Assembly: GCF_014490665.1 (NCBI RefSeq)
Contig: NZ_CP061038.1
Coordinates: 4,362,501-4,426,500, forward strand
Source of the DNA: Sphingomonas alpina
GTDB lineage: Bacteria > Pseudomonadota > Alphaproteobacteria > Sphingomonadales > Sphingomonadaceae
Reading direction: 5' to 3'
Length of the DNA stretch: 64,000 bases
Both the position numbers and the translations under genes were made by a program. The notes beneath the pieces were generated by a model. The model was not told the DNA's origin and ran no database searches. It saw only the letters and a list, made by a program, of their open reading frames with translations. Positions within the stretch are counted from its first letter, which is position 1. Each line of letters begins with the position of its first letter. Positions 28,541 through 38,217 of the stretch are shown here, one piece after another.

Positions 28541-28767
28541 GAAAGGCCCCCGTTGAAGTACGAACGCCTTCGCGGGTGCAGCATTGTCGTGACGTGGACG
28601 TTACCGTTCGGCGTCGGTTCGGATATTCGTTGGAGACCCATTGGGCAGGTCTGCCGACCGATGAACCGGATGGTCGCTGGTCTGGTCACGCAGACGCACG
28701 CCGGTTACGATGCTCGCACCGCCGGCTCGGCGCCGATCACTCTCCCGGTCTGGGCAGGACGATAGCG

Positions 28768-29934
28768 ATGCATTTCGAACTCGATGACGACCACCGGATG
28801 CTCAAGGATCTGGTGCGACGTTTCGTCGATACCGAATTGCTGCCGCATGAAGCCGGCGTGCTGGCGCGCGAGGCGGCCGGCGAGTCCAAGGAACTCGCCA
28901 CCGACGATCGCGTGCGCATCGACGCGGTGTCGCGCGACATGGGCTTGTGGGGCCTGGATGCACCGGCCAATATCGGCGGAATGGATTTGCCGCAGGTGGC
29001 GATGGTCGGGGTCAATGAGGAACTTGCCCGCACCGTCGTCCCCTATATCCTGCCGCCGGATTCGCCCAATCTGCGCATGCTGACGGCGACCGTCACCGAG
29101 CGCCAGCGCGACGCCTATCTCATGCCCTATGTGCGCGGCGAGACGATCTCCGCGATCGGCATTTCAGAACCCGGTGCCGGCTCCGATCCATCGGGCATGA
29201 CCACCCGCGCAGTGCGCGACGGGGACGACTGGGTACTCAACGGCCACAAGATCTGGATTACCCGCGCCGACGAGGCCGACTTCACCATCGTCATGGCGGT
29301 GACCGAGAAGCGCGAGGGCGCGCGCAACGGCATCTCCGCCTTCCTGGTCGATCGCGATGCGCCTGGTTTCAACGTGCTCCGCCGCATCGCCATGCTCGGC
29401 GGCGAAGCAACCTATGAGCTGGTGCTGGAGGACTGCCGCGTGCCCGGCTGGAAGCTGCTGGGACAGGAAGGCGACGGCTTTGCGCCGATGCAGGTCCGGC
29501 TCGGCACGCGGCGGGTCGAAATGGCCGCCTGGTCGATCGGCATGGCGCAGCGCGCGCTCGACATGCTGATCGACTATGCGCCGCAACGCACGACTTTCGG
29601 CCAGCCGCTGTCGCAGCGCCAGGCGATCCAGTTCTGGGCCGCCGACGCCGCGACTCGCATCCATGCCGCGCGGCTGATGACCTATGATTGCGCCTGGAAG
29701 CTCGATCAGGGCCGCGATGTCCGACAGGAGATCTCGATGATCAAGGCCTATGCCACCGAAATGGCCTATGAGGTGGTCGACCATGTCATGCAGGCGTTCG
29801 GGGCGATGGGCATGACGCGGGAATTGCCGCTGCACCTGATGGCATCGAAGCTGCGCACGATGCGCATCTATGACGGGCCGACCGAGGTCCACCAATGGGT
29901 CGTGGCCCGCAATTTGTTCGGAATGAAACGCTGA
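28768..29934 (+). CDS. Acyl-CoA dehydrogenase
   Basis: 388-residue flavoenzyme. Motifs: MHFELDDDHRMLKDLVRRF start, GISEPGAGSDPSGM and WVLNGHKIWITRADEADF for FAD/substrate, RTTFGQPLSQRQAIQFWAAD, and YDGPTEVHQWVVARNLF at the end. The ATG at 28768 after an AGGACG site is preferred over upstream open frame that has no similarity. It forms a two-gene unit with the hydratase (1-bp gap) for beta-oxidation of some acyl-CoA. Confidence 0.93.
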   Translation: MHFELDDDHRMLKDLVRRFVDTELLPHEAGVLAREAAGESKELATDDRVRIDAVSRDMGLWGLDAPANIGGMDLPQVAMVGVNEELARTVVPYILPPDSPNLRMLTATVTERQRDAYLMPYVRGETISAIGISEPGAGSDPSGMTTRAVRDGDDWVLNGHKIWITRADEADFTIVMAVTEKREGARNGISAFLVDRDAPGFNVLRRIAMLGGEATYELVLEDCRVPGWKLLGQEGDGFAPMQVRLGTRRVEMAAWSIGMAQRALDMLIDYAPQRTTFGQPLSQRQAIQFWAADAATRIHAARLMTYDCAWKLDQGRDVRQEISMIKAYATEMAYEVVDHVMQAFGAMGMTRELPLHLMASKLRTMRIYDGPTEVHQWVVARNLFGMKR

Positions 29935-29935
29935 A

Positions 29936-30718
29936 ATGACCATTGCCGACCACACCGTATCGATCGAGCGCGATGGTGATATCGCCATCGTCACCTTCCA
30001 TCGGCCACCACATAATTTCGTCAGTATCGATCTGGTCGGCGCGCTCGCCGATGCGTTCGACGCGATCGATGCCGATCCCGGCTGTCGTGCCAGCGTCCTG
30101 AGGTCCGAGGGCCGGGCATTCTGCGCCGGCGCTGACCTGACACCGGGGACGGGCAGCGTCGATGGCGTGCGCGAGGACTTCACCCACGCGCTCTATGCCC
30201 AGGCCGCGCGCCTGTTCGGCGTGCGCAAACCGATCGTTGCGGCAGTTCAGGGCGCGGCGGTCGGCGCCGGGCTCGGCCTCGCCCTGGTCGCCGATTTCCG
30301 CGTTGCCGCACCGGAAGCGCGCTTTGTGGCCAATTTCGTCAAGCTCGGCTTTCATCCCGGCTTCGGCATCACGCATAGCCTGCCCCGGCTGATCGGCGAT
30401 CAGCGCGCGGCGTTGATGCTGCTGACCGGGCGGCGCGTCACCGGAGAAACCGCGCGCGATTGGGGCTTGGTCGACCAGTTGGTCGAGCTCGACGGTCTGG
30501 ACGAGGCGGCCCGCGCCCTGGCACGCGAGATCGCCGAAAACGCCCCGCTCGCCGTGCAATCGACGCGCGCGACGCTGCGCGCCGGGCTGGTCGCAGCAAT
30601 CCGCGCCGCCACCGCAATCGAAGCGTTACGCCAGGCAGAGCTGCGCGATACCGAGGATTTCAGCGAGGGCGTCCGCTCGGTCGCGGAGCGGCGGCCGGGC
30701 CGCTTCACCGGGCGCTAG
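29936..30718 (+). CDS. Enoyl-CoA hydratase/isomerase family protein
   Basis: 260 residues of the crotonase fold. Oxyanion-hole and catalytic segments: LRSEGRAFCAGADL and VQGAAVGAGLGLALVADFRV, then FVKLGFHPGFGITHSLPRLI and TGRRVTGETARDWGLVDQLV. The second active-site Glu position of classical hydratases reads as His/Pro (GFHPGFGIT), so isomerase or other crotonase chemistry is possible. Its 3' end overlaps the convergent HDAC-like gene by 14 bp. Confidence 0.9.
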   Translation: MTIADHTVSIERDGDIAIVTFHRPPHNFVSIDLVGALADAFDAIDADPGCRASVLRSEGRAFCAGADLTPGTGSVDGVREDFTHALYAQAARLFGVRKPIVAAVQGAAVGAGLGLALVADFRVAAPEARFVANFVKLGFHPGFGITHSLPRLIGDQRAALMLLTGRRVTGETARDWGLVDQLVELDGLDEAARALAREIAENAPLAVQSTRATLRAGLVAAIRAATAIEALRQAELRDTEDFSEGVRSVAERRPGRFTGR

Positions 30719-31739
30719 GGTTAAGCACGAGCTGTCCGAAGCCGCTCAACAAGCTCGTCACGTTTGCCCCCAGCGCGTCGACCGCATAGCCGCCCTCCAT
30801 GGCGATGACCGTCGGCCAGCCCCGCGCTGCGATATCGCGCGCCAGTGTCGCATAATCGACCGTGGCGAGCTTGAAGTCGGAGATCGGGTCACCGTCCCAG
30901 GTATCGGCGCCGAAGCTCAGGACGAGCAGATCGGGACCGAACCGGGCGATCGCGTCCAGCGCCGTTGCCTGGGCTGCGCGAAAGGCCTCAAGCGTCGCGC
31001 CCTGCGGCAACGGCAGATTGAGTGTCGTGCCTGTCCCTTCACCTTCGCCGACCTCATCTGCATGGCCCCAGAAGAAGGGGTAATCCGTGGCCGGATCGGC
31101 ATGAAGCGAGGCGTAGAAGACGTCGCCGCGGTCCCAGAAGATGTCCTGCGTGCCATTGCCGTGGTGATAGTCGATATCGAGGATCGCGACGCGCTTCGCC
31201 CCCGCCTTGCGCGCCGCCTGCGCAGCGATCGCGGCGGTGTTGAGATAGCAATAGCCGCCGAGATAATCCGCTCCGGCATGATGGCCGGGCGGGCGGCACA
31301 GCGCGAAGGCGGCGCGGTCGCCGCCAAGCACGGCATGGGTCGCCGACAGCACGCTCTGCGCGCTCCAGTAAGCGGCGTCCCAGGTGTCGGCAGTCAACGG
31401 GGTGGAGGCATCGAGGCTGTACTGTCCGGCCAGCGCATCGATGCGGTCGAGCTTCAGCCTACGCCGGCCGACGATCGGCCAGATATAGCCCATCACATCA
31501 CCGGGCCGACCCGCCGCCGCCCAACGCGCCGGGCCGGTCCTGAGGAAATCGATATAGCCGGCATCGTGCACGGCGAGGATCGGCGCTTCGCCATGGTTGG
31601 CTGGCAGTTCGAGACCCGGCAGCACCCTACCGATCGCTTCGGCGCGCCGGGGCGTCTCCGAATAGTCGATGAAACCGCCATTGTGCAGTTCCTGAAGCGG
31701 CGCATGGGCCAGCTGTCGGGGATCGAAGAATGTCCGCAT
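30705..31739 (-). CDS. Histone deacetylase-like amidohydrolase (acetylpolyamine hydrolase type)
   Basis: 344-residue zinc amidohydrolase. Active-site motifs: CRPPGHHAGAD (His pair), ILDIDYHHGNGTQDIFW (Zn ligands), SFGADTWDGDPIS (Zn Asp) and AMEGGYAVDALG. Bacterial members deacetylate polyamines or similar amides. Its ATG shares one base with the nhaA stop (TGATG), so both are probably translated from one message. Confidence 0.9.
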   Translation of the reverse strand: MRTFFDPRQLAHAPLQELHNGGFIDYSETPRRAEAIGRVLPGLELPANHGEAPILAVHDAGYIDFLRTGPARWAAAGRPGDVMGYIWPIVGRRRLKLDRIDALAGQYSLDASTPLTADTWDAAYWSAQSVLSATHAVLGGDRAAFALCRPPGHHAGADYLGGYCYLNTAAIAAQAARKAGAKRVAILDIDYHHGNGTQDIFWDRGDVFYASLHADPATDYPFFWGHADEVGEGEGTGTTLNLPLPQGATLEAFRAAQATALDAIARFGPDLLVLSFGADTWDGDPISDFKLATVDYATLARDIAARGWPTVIAMEGGYAVDALGANVTSLLSGFGQLVLNPSAR

Positions 31740-32968
31740 CAAGCCTCCATTGCCGCTTTTGAAGGGACTGCGGCGAAGCGCAGCACGAGGAACCCGGCAA
31801 CCGCCGACAGGATCGATCCGGCGAGCACGCCGATCTTGACCTTGTCGATCAGCACCGCTTCGCCCGGGAATGCGAGACCGCCGATGAACAGGCTCATGGT
31901 AAAGCCGATCCCGGCGAGCAGAGCGACGCCGTAAAGTTGCGTCCAGCTCGTACCCTTGGGCCGCTGCGCGATCTTCAATCGCTCGGCCAGTACGATGCCA
32001 CCGAGGATTCCGGCCTGCTTGCCGAGGAACAGCCCCGCCGTCACGCCGATCACCAGCGGCTCGGCGAGGACGGAGAGCGACATGCCGCCCAGCGCGACCC
32101 CGGCATTGGCGAAGCCGAACAGCGGCACGATGGCGAAAGCGACCCAGGGGCTGAGGGCATGTTCGAGCCGGTGGAGCGGCGAATGCTCGTCATCGGGCGA
32201 CCCCGGCGTGGGCGTGATCGGGATGAAGACTGCGGCGAGAACGCCAGCGACAGTGGCATGCACACCCGACAGCAGTACCAGCCACCAGAGCAGGACGGCG
32301 GCAACGAGATAGGGAGCGAGCGACCGCACGCCGCGCCGGCTCATCGCCGCCATGATCGCAAGCACACCGGCCGCCGCCGCGAGCGCGCCAAGATCGAGGC
32401 CATGGCTATAGGCAACCGCGATGATCGCGACCGCGCCCATATCGTCGACAATCGCGACCGTGGTCAGGAACAGCTTCAACGCGGGCGGCACGCGTGGGCC
32501 GAGCAGCGCCATCACACCGATCGCAAAGGCGATGTCGGTCGCCGCCGGGATTGCCCAGCCTGGGCGCAGCGCCGCATCGCCCATGGTGATGACGAGATAG
32601 ATCAGCGCCGGCACGATCATCCCCGCCGCCGCCGCGACGATCGGCAGGCGCCGCCGCGCCGGACTGGCGAGTTGTCCGTCGATCAGTTCACGCTTGATCT
32701 CCAGCCCGACGAGCAGGAAGAACAGCGCCATCAGCGCGTCGTTGATCCACAGATGCACCGTCATCGGCCCCAACGCCGGCGCAAGCGCCGGTCCGGTTTC
32801 GAGATGCAGGAAGTGGAAATAGGCGGACGCCAAGGGCGAATTGGCCGCGATCATCGCCAGGACGGCGGCGACGATCAGCACGATGCCGCCCGCCGCCTCG
32901 TCGGCGAGGAATGCCCGCAAGGCGGACATGGCCCGGTGCTGGGCCCGGTGCTGGGCCCGCCGCTTCAT
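31739..32968 (-). CDS. nhaA: Na+/H+ antiporter NhaA
   Basis: 409 residues, about 11-12 membrane segments. Family motifs: EAAGGIVLIVAAVLAMIAAN, NDALMALFFLLVGLEIKREL, and the ion-binding pair in TTVAIVDDMGAVAIIA. The N-terminus MKRRAQHRAQHRA comes from a 12-bp tandem repeat; the ATG at 32929 (MSALRAFLADEAAGG) resembles known NhaA starts better, but the ATG at 32968 is coupled to the lysK stop (ATGA). Confidence 0.93.
   Translation of the reverse strand: MKRRAQHRAQHRAMSALRAFLADEAAGGIVLIVAAVLAMIAANSPLASAYFHFLHLETGPALAPALGPMTVHLWINDALMALFFLLVGLEIKRELIDGQLASPARRRLPIVAAAAGMIVPALIYLVITMGDAALRPGWAIPAATDIAFAIGVMALLGPRVPPALKLFLTTVAIVDDMGAVAIIAVAYSHGLDLGALAAAAGVLAIMAAMSRRGVRSLAPYLVAAVLLWWLVLLSGVHATVAGVLAAVFIPITPTPGSPDDEHSPLHRLEHALSPWVAFAIVPLFGFANAGVALGGMSLSVLAEPLVIGVTAGLFLGKQAGILGGIVLAERLKIAQRPKGTSWTQLYGVALLAGIGFTMSLFIGGLAFPGEAVLIDKVKIGVLAGSILSAVAGFLVLRFAAVPSKAAMEA
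32930..32959. repeat. 12-bp tandem repeat (2.5 copies) at the nhaA 5' end
   Basis: GGCCCGGTGCTG at 32930-32941 and 32942-32953, then a partial GGCCCG. On the coding (minus) strand it specifies Arg-Ala-Gln-His repeats between the two possible nhaA start codons. Confidence 0.8.
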
Positions 32969-34530
32969 CCGCGCGCCAATGCCTCAGCGATCAGCTTGCG
33001 CGTATTGGCGATGCCGTAAAGCGCGATGAAGCTGCCCATGCGCGGGCCCTGCTCCGCACCAAGCAGGGTTTCGTACAGCGCCTTGAACCAGTCGCGCAGA
33101 GTCTCGAATCCGCCGGTCTTGCCGATCTCATAGACGATGTTCTGGATCTCCTCCGCGCTCGCGCCTTCGGGCAGTGCGGCGAGATCGGCATCCAGTCGCT
33201 CGAGCGCGGCGATCTCGACACCATCGGGCTTGCGGCGTTTCAAGGTCGGGGTGACGAAGTCGCGGCCATAGGCAAGCGCGCGGTCGATCAGCCGGTCAAG
33301 CTCGGGATAGCGGGCTGCATCGGCATCCTTCACATAATTGCCGAGATAGCCCCAGACCTGTTCCTTGGTCGCATCGCCCATCACGCTGACCAAATTGAGC
33401 AGCAGTCCGAAGGTCACCGGCAATTCGCCCGTCGGCAACTTGCCGTCATGGATGTGATGCACCGGGTTGCCGAGCCGCTCCTTCAGTTCCTGGCCGGCAT
33501 AATTGCCGCGGAACTGCCAATAATCGTCCACCGCGCGCGGTATCACGCCCATGTGCAGCGTCTTGGCCTTTTTCGGCTCGCGATAGATGTAGAAGGCGAG
33601 GCTCTCCTCCGGGCCATAGGTCAGCCAATCGTCGATGCTGAGCCCGTTGCCCTTGGACTTGGAGATTTTCTCGCCCTTTTCGTCGAGGAACATCTCGTAG
33701 TTGAAGCCCTCAGGCGGGCGGCCGCCGAGCACACGCGTGATCTTCGACGATTGCACCACCGAATCGATCAGGTCCTTGCCGGCCATCTCGTAATCGACGC
33801 CCAGCGCGACCCATCGCATCGCCCAGTCGACCTTCCATTGCAGCTTGGCCTTGCCGCCCAGGATCGACTGCTCGATTCGCTCGCCTTCGTCCATGAACGC
33901 GATCGTGCCGGCATCGGTATCGATCACCTCGACCGGCACCTGCAGCACGATCCCGCTCTTCGGGCTGATCGGCAGCACCGGTGAATAGGTCGCCTGGCGA
34001 TCCGCCCGCAAGGTCGGCAGCATCACGTCGAGGATCGCCTGGTAATGGCGAAGCACCGACTTCAGCGCGTCGTCGAAACGGCCATTGGTGTAATAGTCGG
34101 TCGACGAAGCGAACTCATACTCAAAGCCGTAGCGGTCGAGAAAATCGCGCAACATCGCGTTGTTGTGGGCGGCAAAGCTGTCGTGGGTGCCGAACGGATC
34201 GGGGATGCGGGTCAGCGGCTTGCCGAGATACTGCGCCAGCATATCCTTGTTGGGGACATTGTCCGGCACTTTGCGCAGCCCGTCCATATCGTCGGAAAAG
34301 GCGATCAGCTTGGTCGGCGTGTCGGACAGCGCGTGGAAGGCGTTGCGCACCATCGTCGTGCGCAGCACTTCGTTGAAGGTGCCGATATGCGGCAGGCCCG
34401 ACGGACCATAGCCGGTTTCGAACAGCACCGGGCCGTTTGTCTTGCCATCCGGATAGCGTTTGAGCAGCTTGCGCGCCTCTTCATAAGGCCAGGCCTTGGA
34501 TTCCATGGCGGCGGTGCGCAATTCACTCAC
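32965..34530 (-). CDS. lysK: Lysyl-tRNA synthetase, class I
   Basis: 521 residues of the archaeal-type class I enzyme, which most alphaproteobacteria use in place of class II LysS. Motifs: GPSGLPHIGTFNE (HIGH), SDDMDGLRKVPDN, and EKISKSKGNGLSID (KMSKS). GTG at 34530 is taken as start (SELRTAAMESKAWPYEEA follows, AAAGGG lies upstream); ATG at 34506 is the alternative. Confidence 0.95.
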   Translation of the reverse strand: MSELRTAAMESKAWPYEEARKLLKRYPDGKTNGPVLFETGYGPSGLPHIGTFNEVLRTTMVRNAFHALSDTPTKLIAFSDDMDGLRKVPDNVPNKDMLAQYLGKPLTRIPDPFGTHDSFAAHNNAMLRDFLDRYGFEYEFASSTDYYTNGRFDDALKSVLRHYQAILDVMLPTLRADRQATYSPVLPISPKSGIVLQVPVEVIDTDAGTIAFMDEGERIEQSILGGKAKLQWKVDWAMRWVALGVDYEMAGKDLIDSVVQSSKITRVLGGRPPEGFNYEMFLDEKGEKISKSKGNGLSIDDWLTYGPEESLAFYIYREPKKAKTLHMGVIPRAVDDYWQFRGNYAGQELKERLGNPVHHIHDGKLPTGELPVTFGLLLNLVSVMGDATKEQVWGYLGNYVKDADAARYPELDRLIDRALAYGRDFVTPTLKRRKPDGVEIAALERLDADLAALPEGASAEEIQNIVYEIGKTGGFETLRDWFKALYETLLGAEQGPRMGSFIALYGIANTRKLIAEALARG

Positions 34531-34574
34531 TTGCTGTTGCCCTTTCGTTCCGGTCGCGCCACTACAGTAGGCGA

Positions 34575-37334
34575 ATGGCCGCGTCTTTGCCCTATCCCGC
34601 CCTCCACGCAAGCCATAGCGGCATCTGGATCGCCACGGCCGATGGCACGCGCCAGGTCGGGCGCGGCGAAGCGATCCGCATTGCCGCCGATACGCCGGTG
34701 ATCGTGCTCAACGCCGTGCTGGCCGGACAGCGGCTCGGCTATGCCGATCTGTCGGGGCTCGACCTGCTCGAATTGTTCGCGTTCCTGTGCCCGGCGCGCT
34801 TCATGGTGCCGACGCCGCGCGGGCTGGCGCGAGTCACCGGGCTCGAGGTGCCGGTGCGCGACGACGAGATCGCGGCGTTCCTGCTCCGCGCAACCGAAGC
34901 GATGCTGGCGATCCCCAAGGGCGACTGGCCCGAACGCGAGGGCGCCTGGACCAGCGCGCAATCGCTTGCCCGGCTGCGCTGGCCCTGGGCGCCGGTGGTC
35001 GCCGAGCATATCAAAATGCCCGAGCAGCATGAGCGTTGGCTGTTCTCGCGCCTGCCCGAATGGTCGGAAGGCGCGCCGCGGCCCGCGCCGCGCACCATTT
35101 CGATCGATGCGGCGGAGACGCAGGAGCGGCTGACGCGCCTGACCGGCAGCGCCGCCGAACAGCGCCCCGGCCAGCGCGCCTATGCCGAAGCGGCGATCGA
35201 GGCGTTCGAACCGCGCATGGTGCGCGACGCGCCGAACATGGTGCTGGCCGAGGCAGGAACCGGGATCGGCAAGACGCTCGGCTATCTCGCGCCGGCCTCG
35301 CTCTGGGCGGAAAAGGCCGGCGGCGCGGTGTGGGTATCGACCTTCACCAAGGCGCTGCAACGGCAATTGGCGCATGAAACGGTGCGGCTCTACCCGCAGG
35401 CAGAAGTGCGCAAGGCCAAGGTCGTGACGCGCAAGGGCCGGGAGAATTATGTCTGCCTGCTCAACCTGGAGGATGCGCTGCAGGGCGGGTTCGCGGGGCG
35501 GGCAGCAGTACTGGCGCAGCTGGTCGCGCGCTGGGCCGGGTACAGCGCGGATGGCGATATGGTCGGTGGCGACTTGCCCGGCTGGCTGCCGACCCTGTTC
35601 CGGCGCAACGGGCCGACCGCATTGACCGACCGGCGCGGCGAGTGCGTCTATGCCGGTTGCCCGCATTACCGGAAGTGCTTCATCGAGCGCGCCGCGCGGA
35701 GCAGTGCGGAAGCCGATATCGTCATCGCCAACCATGCGCTGGTGATGGTCAATGCCGCGCGCGGCCGCGAAACGACGAGCCGCCCGACCCGCTACGTGTT
35801 CGACGAAGGACATCACATCTTCGACGCGGCCGACGCGATGTTCTCGACCGCGCTGACCGGCCAGGAGACGATCGAGCTGCGCCGCTGGGTGGTCGGGCCC
35901 GAATCGGGCAGCCGCGGACGCCGTCGCGGCCTTGCCGCGCGGCTGTCGGATGTCGCCAGCTATGACGAGCAGGGCGCGCGGGCGATCAGCGATGCAGTGA
36001 CCGCCGCGCAGGGCCTTGCCGCGGATGGCTGGCTGCAGCGGCTCGGCGAAGGTGCGCCGTTCGGACCGATCGAGACGTTGCTCGCCGCAGTGCGCGGGCT
36101 GACCTATGCGCGCGCCGAGACCGAAGGCGATGCCGGCTATGGCCTGGAGACCGAGCTTGCCGAACCCGATGCCGCGCTGATCGAGGCTGCAGGGCCCGCC
36201 GCACATGCGCTCGATGCACTGGTCAGGCCGCTGGTCGCGCTTGGGCGACGGCTCGAAGCGGTGCTCGCCGAGGCACCCGACTGGCTCGACGGCCAGGCCC
36301 GAGCGCGGGTCGAAGGGGCAGTTGCCTCGCTCGGCTGGCGCGCCGAGACGGTCGCGGCATGGCTGTCGCTGCTCGCGCGGATCGGCGGCCCCGCCAGCCC
36401 GGATTTCGTCGACTGGCTCGCGGTCGACCGGATCGAGGGGCGCGATTACGATATCGGTCTGCACCGCCACTGGCTCGATCCAAGCAAGCCGTTCGCCGAG
36501 ACGGTGCTGAAACAGGCACATGGCGCGCTGGTGACCTCGGCGACATTGCGCGGTGGCGGCGACTGGGAAGTCGCCGAGGCGCGGACCGGCGCGCATCACC
36601 TGATCAAGCCTGCCGCCCGGTTCGAGGCGGTCAGCCCGTTCGATTATGCATCCCAGGCCGAAGTGCTTATCGTCACCGATGTGAAGCGCGGCGATACCGG
36701 CGCGCTGGCCAATGCCTATGCACGACTGATGTCAGCGGCGGGCGGCGGTACATTGGGCCTGTTCACCGCGATCCGGCGCTTGCGCGCGGTGCATGCGCGG
36801 ATCGCCGACCGGCTGGCGCGCGACGGGCTGTCGCTGCTCGCACAGCATGTCGACCCGATCGATACCGGCACCCTGGTCGATATCTTCCGCGACGACGCCT
36901 CCGCCTCGTTGCTCGGCACCGATGCGCTGCGCGACGGAGTCGATGTGCCGGGCCGGTCGCTGCGGCTGGTGGTGATGGAGGGCGTGCCCTGGCCCAAGCC
37001 GACCGTGCTGCATGCCGCGCGGCGGCTGGCCGGCGGCGGCAGCGCCTATGACGACCGGATCGTACGGGCGCGGCTGGCGCAGGCGTTCGGGCGGCTGATT
37101 CGGCGCGCCGACGATCATGGCGCGTTCGTGTTGCTGTCCGCTGCGATGCCGTCACGGCTGCTCGCCGCCTTTCCGCCCGGCGTGCCGATCGCCCGCGTGA
37201 CCCTCGACGAAGCCGTCGCACGCGTCTCGCGTCTTCCTTCCGTCATCGAAAATGGGCATGAGGCCCGCGACGACACCGGCGGGGACACCAGCGGTGGCGG
37301 GGATGAGGGTTTGGAGATGCGACCGGCGCCATGA
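34575..37334 (+). CDS. DinG/Rad3-type ATP-dependent DNA helicase
   Basis: 919-residue superfamily 2 helicase. Walker A AEAGTGIGKTLGYLAP at about residue 227, four-Cys iron-sulfur region near 356 (CVYAGCPHYRKC), DEAH-type box VFDEGHHIFDAAD, and late motifs LVTSATLRGGG and GTDALRDGVDVPG. Probably unwinds damaged or branched DNA 5'-3'. It starts divergently from lysK with 44 bp between and overlaps the SixA-type gene by 4 bp. Confidence 0.9.
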   Translation: MAASLPYPALHASHSGIWIATADGTRQVGRGEAIRIAADTPVIVLNAVLAGQRLGYADLSGLDLLELFAFLCPARFMVPTPRGLARVTGLEVPVRDDEIAAFLLRATEAMLAIPKGDWPEREGAWTSAQSLARLRWPWAPVVAEHIKMPEQHERWLFSRLPEWSEGAPRPAPRTISIDAAETQERLTRLTGSAAEQRPGQRAYAEAAIEAFEPRMVRDAPNMVLAEAGTGIGKTLGYLAPASLWAEKAGGAVWVSTFTKALQRQLAHETVRLYPQAEVRKAKVVTRKGRENYVCLLNLEDALQGGFAGRAAVLAQLVARWAGYSADGDMVGGDLPGWLPTLFRRNGPTALTDRRGECVYAGCPHYRKCFIERAARSSAEADIVIANHALVMVNAARGRETTSRPTRYVFDEGHHIFDAADAMFSTALTGQETIELRRWVVGPESGSRGRRRGLAARLSDVASYDEQGARAISDAVTAAQGLAADGWLQRLGEGAPFGPIETLLAAVRGLTYARAETEGDAGYGLETELAEPDAALIEAAGPAAHALDALVRPLVALGRRLEAVLAEAPDWLDGQARARVEGAVASLGWRAETVAAWLSLLARIGGPASPDFVDWLAVDRIEGRDYDIGLHRHWLDPSKPFAETVLKQAHGALVTSATLRGGGDWEVAEARTGAHHLIKPAARFEAVSPFDYASQAEVLIVTDVKRGDTGALANAYARLMSAAGGGTLGLFTAIRRLRAVHARIADRLARDGLSLLAQHVDPIDTGTLVDIFRDDASASLLGTDALRDGVDVPGRSLRLVVMEGVPWPKPTVLHAARRLAGGGSAYDDRIVRARLAQAFGRLIRRADDHGAFVLLSAAMPSRLLAAFPPGVPIARVTLDEAVARVSRLPSVIENGHEARDDTGGDTSGGGDEGLEMRPAP

Positions 37335-37870
37335 AGACACTGACGCTGCTCCGCCACGCCAAATCGGGCTGGGACGACCCCGTCGCCCGCGACTTTGATC
37401 GTCCCCTCAACAGCAAGGGCAAACGCGCCGCCGCGATGGTCGGGCGGCACATGAAATCGCTTGGCCTGACTTTCGATCATGTCGTCGCATCGCCCGCCGT
37501 CCGCGTGGCCGAGACGCTCGACGAAGTGGCGGTCGGCTATGGCGAAGCGCTAGCCCCCGCCTGGGATCGGCGCATCTACCTCGCCTCGGCAGTGACCTTG
37601 CTCGACGTGATTCACGACCTGCCCGAAATGGCCGACCATGTCCTGTTCGCCGGCCATAATCCGGGGCTTGAGGATCTCGTGCTGATGCTCGTCCCCGACA
37701 CGCTGGCCGAGCCGCTGCGCGACGATGTCGAGCAGAAATACCCGACTGCGACGATCGCCGAGCTGCGCTTCGAATCCGGCACCTGGTCCGATGTCGCGGC
37801 GGGCACGGCGCGGCTCACCCGGTTCATCCGGCCACGCGACCTCGACCCGGCGCTGGGTCCCGACGACTGA
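37331..37870 (+). CDS. SixA-type histidine phosphatase
   Basis: 179-residue phosphoglycerate-mutase-fold phosphatase. The catalytic RHA is in TLLRHAKSGWDDP, the conserved Arg in SPAVRVAETLDE and the second His in VLFAGHNPGLEDL. Members such as SixA remove phosphate from phosphohistidine proteins. Translationally coupled to the helicase gene (ATGA). Confidence 0.88.
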   Translation: MKTLTLLRHAKSGWDDPVARDFDRPLNSKGKRAAAMVGRHMKSLGLTFDHVVASPAVRVAETLDEVAVGYGEALAPAWDRRIYLASAVTLLDVIHDLPEMADHVLFAGHNPGLEDLVLMLVPDTLAEPLRDDVEQKYPTATIAELRFESGTWSDVAAGTARLTRFIRPRDLDPALGPDD

Positions 37871-37897
37871 GAATTTCCGAGTCGCAGCCGGTCGCTG

Positions 37898-38148
37898 CTG
37901 GCTGTTCCTGGCTGTTCTTTCGCAAAAACATTTTTTGCTGGCTGTTATGTTGGACTTTCAGAGCGGATTTGCGGCTCATTATCAATGGCTTGCATAGCGC
38001 CTGGCTGTTATCGAATAACAGCCAGCTAACAGCCAGCTAACAGCCAGCTAACAGCCAGCTAACAGCCAGCTAACAGCCAGCTAACAGCCAGCTAACAGCC
38101 AGCTAACAGCCAGCTAACAGCCAGCTAACAGCCAGCTAACAGCCAGCT
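37898..38148. repeat. Inverted repeat array: four CTGGCTGTT copies, then twelve perfect 11-bp AACAGCCAGCT copies
   Basis: The 347-bp gap between convergent genes has no gene. CTGGCTGTT occurs at 37898, 37908, 37938 and 38001. Then AACAGCCAGCT repeats head to tail without change from 38017 to 38148 (12 copies, 132 bp). CTGGCTGTTAT (38001-38011) and ATAACAGCCAG (38015-38025) form an 11-bp perfect hairpin with a 3-nt loop at the turn. The 11-bp unit is not a multiple of three and no reading frame covers it. The CTGTTATC core is shared with the array at 9412-9578. Confidence 0.95.
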
Positions 38149-38217
38149 TTTCGACCGGGGCGCTATCCGTCAATCGCGGTGGGAATCTTGTCATGTCAAA
38201 GAGCGCGGCAGAGCCTG

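Noticed and set aside
28576..28767. Longer N-terminus for the acyl-CoA dehydrogenase
   Set aside because: The frame is open upstream, but the family fold starts at MHFELDDD (28768), which has its own ribosome site; the extra part has no similarity to the family.
37898..38148. CRISPR array
   Set aside because: The 11-bp units are head to tail with no unique spacers, and there is no cas gene in the window.
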